A stretch of 7,679 nt of DNA, taken from NCBI GenBank assembly GCA_050116035.1, contig JASFPJ010000145.1, positions 1-7,679 on the forward strand, written 5' to 3'. Source of the DNA: SOIA01 sp050116035 (lineage in GTDB: Bacteria; Acidobacteriota; Aminicenantia; Aminicenantales; Aminicenantaceae). The notes under the pieces were generated by a model that was not told where the DNA came from, searched no databases, and saw nothing but the letters and a program-made list of their open reading frames with translations. Made by a program: the position numbers and the translations under genes. The stretch's first letter is position 1. Every line of letters starts with the position of its first letter. Positions 6,375-7,679 of this stretch are shown piece after piece.

Positions 6375-6860
6375 TTGTTAAAAAAAGTAGGTGTCTTCAC
6401 AGTTTGCATTCTTGCTTTGAGTTGCGATAGCCCTTTCTCTGTTGATCCATTTACATTAGAAAAGCTTCTATCTGCTCCTGAGCAAATTCAGATTGATTCA
6501 CGATCATACAGATTGGAGGCTTCTTTATGGCGTGATTTCATGCCTTCCTGTCCACCAGATGGGAAGCCTCTGACTGCCTTGATTTTGGTAACCGCGATCG
6601 ACCAACTTCCCTTCCCTGCAAATGTCGATGCAGATAAACTTTGGATTATCAATGGGCAGCAAGTTTGGGAAACAGAATTTTCTGACGAAGAGATAGTGCA
6701 AGATCCCAACCGCAGGCATCAGTTGGAAAAAGTTGCAAGAGATGGACCAAAATGGGGTCCAGACATTTATGTTGAGGTAGTTGTGAAAGTTAAAAATTAT
6801 AATAATTCTAATTCATACTTGCTCAGAGCATCGAACCAGTATATCGGCGCTACTTATTAA
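6375..6860 (+). CDS. Small predicted lipoprotein, unknown function
   Basis: A 161-residue protein whose N-terminus M-L-K-K-V-G-V-F then a hydrophobic run ends in L-A-L-S-C17-D, a plausible lipobox. The mature part (about 45-160) alternates hydrophobic and polar residues in beta-strand fashion and carries L-W-R-D-F-M-P-S-C-P-P-D-G-K-P (51-65). It ends with Y-L-L-R-A-S-N-Q-Y-I (148-157). That suggests a single all-beta, immunoglobulin-like domain anchored to a membrane. I do not recognise a named family. Asp at position +2 after the lipid cysteine would favour inner-membrane retention by the E. coli rule, which may not hold here. The start must be TTG: the frame is closed by a TAG at 6357-6359 and has no ATG between. 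The ribosome binding site is weak (AGGG about 13 nt away). The gene stands alone, divergent from the cupin operon. Confidence 0.75.
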   Translation: MLKKVGVFTVCILALSCDSPFSVDPFTLEKLLSAPEQIQIDSRSYRLEASLWRDFMPSCPPDGKPLTALILVTAIDQLPFPANVDADKLWIINGQQVWETEFSDEEIVQDPNRRHQLEKVARDGPKWGPDIYVEVVVKVKNYNNSNSYLLRASNQYIGATY

Positions 6861-6869
6861 GAACAATAG

Positions 6870-6901
6870 AAAATTGGGGACAGTCCCCGATTTTATTTTT
6901 T
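6870..6901. terminator. Strong, probably bidirectional intrinsic terminator between convergent genes
   Basis: AAAATTGGGGA (6870-6880), loop CAG, and TCCCCGATTTT (6884-6894) form an 11-bp stem with one G-T wobble. It is followed on the plus strand by ATTTTTT. It lies 9 nt after the stop of the plus-strand lipoprotein gene. Read on the minus strand the same stem follows the HEAT-repeat gene, whose TAA (6893-6895) overlaps the stem base. The GGGGAC-N-GTCCCC core also resembles dispersed palindromes that accompany REP-type elements in some genomes. Confidence 0.85.
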
Positions 6902-7679
6902 GATGATGTCGATGAGAGCCTGGAGGGCGCGAGGGTCGTCGCTGTCTCCGAGACAGTAAATCGCGGCCTTCCGAACAATCACTTTGTGGTGAGTCTTGGC
7001 GATATCAATGAGGTAAGGAATCCCTTCATTGCGAGGAAGGTCCTCAAGGGCGTAAACAGCTCTCTTCTGAATATCCGTATCTCCGTCTTTGTAGGCAATA
7101 TCCCTGAGGGCTGCCGTAGTCTTTTTTGAGGCTATGTCCGCCAGGCAATCAATGGCTCTCTTACGTATCTCCCTTTCTTTACATTTTTGAGCGATGTCAA
7201 TGAGAGCATCGGCTGCGCTCGGCAATTCGATATCTTCTAATCCGTAAACAGCCCTTCTCCGCACTTCATAGGATCTGTCGTTTATGGCAGTCTGATGGAG
7301 AAGATTCACGGCTCGCTCGTGATCCTGGTCTCCGAGCTCTAAGGCAGCCCTTGCTCTTAGAGTATCTGGTTCTTTGCTTTTGAGCACTTTTTCCAAGAAG
7401 GAAACAGCCCGATCAGAAGTCCCGTGGAGTCCGACTACTGTCAGGGCTCTTTTCTTGAGCTTTTCACGGCTAAAGCTTTCATAGAGATCACTCACGATGG
7501 AGAGACTTTGTTCGTCTTCGGCTTTATCCAGCCAGAATATGGGAAGTCCTTCAGGGTCAAACGGAAGATACAAGTTGGTGATCCGAAAAGTCTCCGGGAT
7601 TCTTGGAGAACTTGAAACAAATTTATAGAGAATAGCTACATCCTTCCAGACTTTTCGTATAGGCTTGTCTTTTCCCTCA
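6893..7679 (-). CDS. HEAT-repeat protein, N-terminus beyond the window
   Basis: The frame is open from the TAA at 6893-6895 to the right edge, giving 261 visible residues. A TTG at 7571-7573 is inside the frame and is not needed as start, because 35 further sense codons precede it. After an N-terminal part with no recognisable motif (visible residues 1-60), six HEAT-type helical repeats follow. Their second helices carry F-L-E-K-V, L-L-H-Q-T, A-L-I-D-I, A-L-R-D-I, Y-L-I-D-I and A-L-I-D-I at exact 32-residue steps (visible residues 94, 126, 158, 190, 222 and 254). The first helices carry R-K-R-A, Q-K-R-A or R-K-A-A with conserved basic residues. Such solenoids act as protein-binding scaffolds; the partner is unknown. 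The missing N-terminus may hold a signal peptide or another domain. Confidence 0.88.
   Translation of the reverse strand, partial: EGKDKPIRKVWKDVAILYKFVSSSPRIPETFRITNLYLPFDPEGLPIFWLDKAEDEQSLSIVSDLYESFSREKLKKRALTVVGLHGTSDRAVSFLEKVLKSKEPDTLRARAALELGDQDHERAVNLLHQTAINDRSYEVRRRAVYGLEDIELPSAADALIDIAQKCKEREIRKRAIDCLADIASKKTTAALRDIAYKDGDTDIQKRAVYALEDLPRNEGIPYLIDIAKTHHKVIVRKAAIYCLGDSDDPRALQALIDIIKK
6905..7399 (-). repeat. 96-bp-period internal repeat encoding the HEAT units
   Basis: Related 15-mers occur at 6905-6919, 7001-7015, 7097-7111 and 7193-7207, with more diverged copies in register at 7289 and 7385. The period is exactly 96 bp (32 codons). DNA similarity is still visible between the copies at 6905 and 7193 (14 of 15 bases). 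Confidence 0.8.

Noticed and set aside
6488..6719. Minus-strand open frames inside the small lipoprotein gene
   Set aside because: They are antisense shadows. The plus-strand frame has a signal peptide, a promoter and a terminator placed correctly around it.

Overview
The window looks like chromosomal sequence from an uncultured-type bacterium of the Acidobacteriota/Aminicenantes sphere. I infer this from recall, not from a search. Three things point there: a pair of lipoproteins of the '6-bladed beta-propeller' type carrying the RRGxGPGE motif, an ABC-2 permease with a D-S-R-D-Y-L-N-L-L-P-L-P segment and a P-P-M-W-F-x-G-L-Y-E segment, and the AT-leaning composition with many TTG/GTG starts. 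There is no tRNA, rRNA, CRISPR array, intact transposase or phage gene.

Layout from left to right. Positions 1-1643 (minus) hold an ABC exporter operon: an ATP-binding protein followed 8 nt later by a multi-pass permease that runs off the left edge. A perfect consensus sigma-70 promoter (TTGACA, 17 bp, TATAAT) sits directly upstream at 1661-1689. Positions 1858-2913 (minus) hold an intact HD-GYP phosphodiesterase with a C-terminal zinc ribbon. It is preceded by a 368-bp AT-rich non-coding stretch with a hairpin next to the ribosome binding site, a 13-bp palindrome and a 3 x 10-bp tandem repeat. Positions 3282-6243 (minus) form a likely three-gene operon: a cupin-fold protein, then two paralogous propeller lipoproteins.

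The spacer at 6244-6374 is a divergent promoter region with back-to-back -35 boxes. On its right a small plus-strand lipoprotein gene (6375-6860) runs into a strong, probably bidirectional, terminator at 6870-6901. It converges on a minus-strand HEAT-repeat gene (6893-7679) whose 5' end lies beyond the right edge and whose visible part holds six repeats in exact 32-residue register.

Taken together the genes serve the cell envelope and signalling: export, cyclic-dinucleotide turnover, and surface or periplasmic lipoproteins. No obvious novel multi-gene system stands out. The most interesting points are the HD-GYP/zinc-ribbon fusion and its structured leader, the propeller pair with an odd Cys-Cys lipobox next to a cupin gene, the perfect promoter with repeated TTGACAG heptamers, and the strictly periodic HEAT array.
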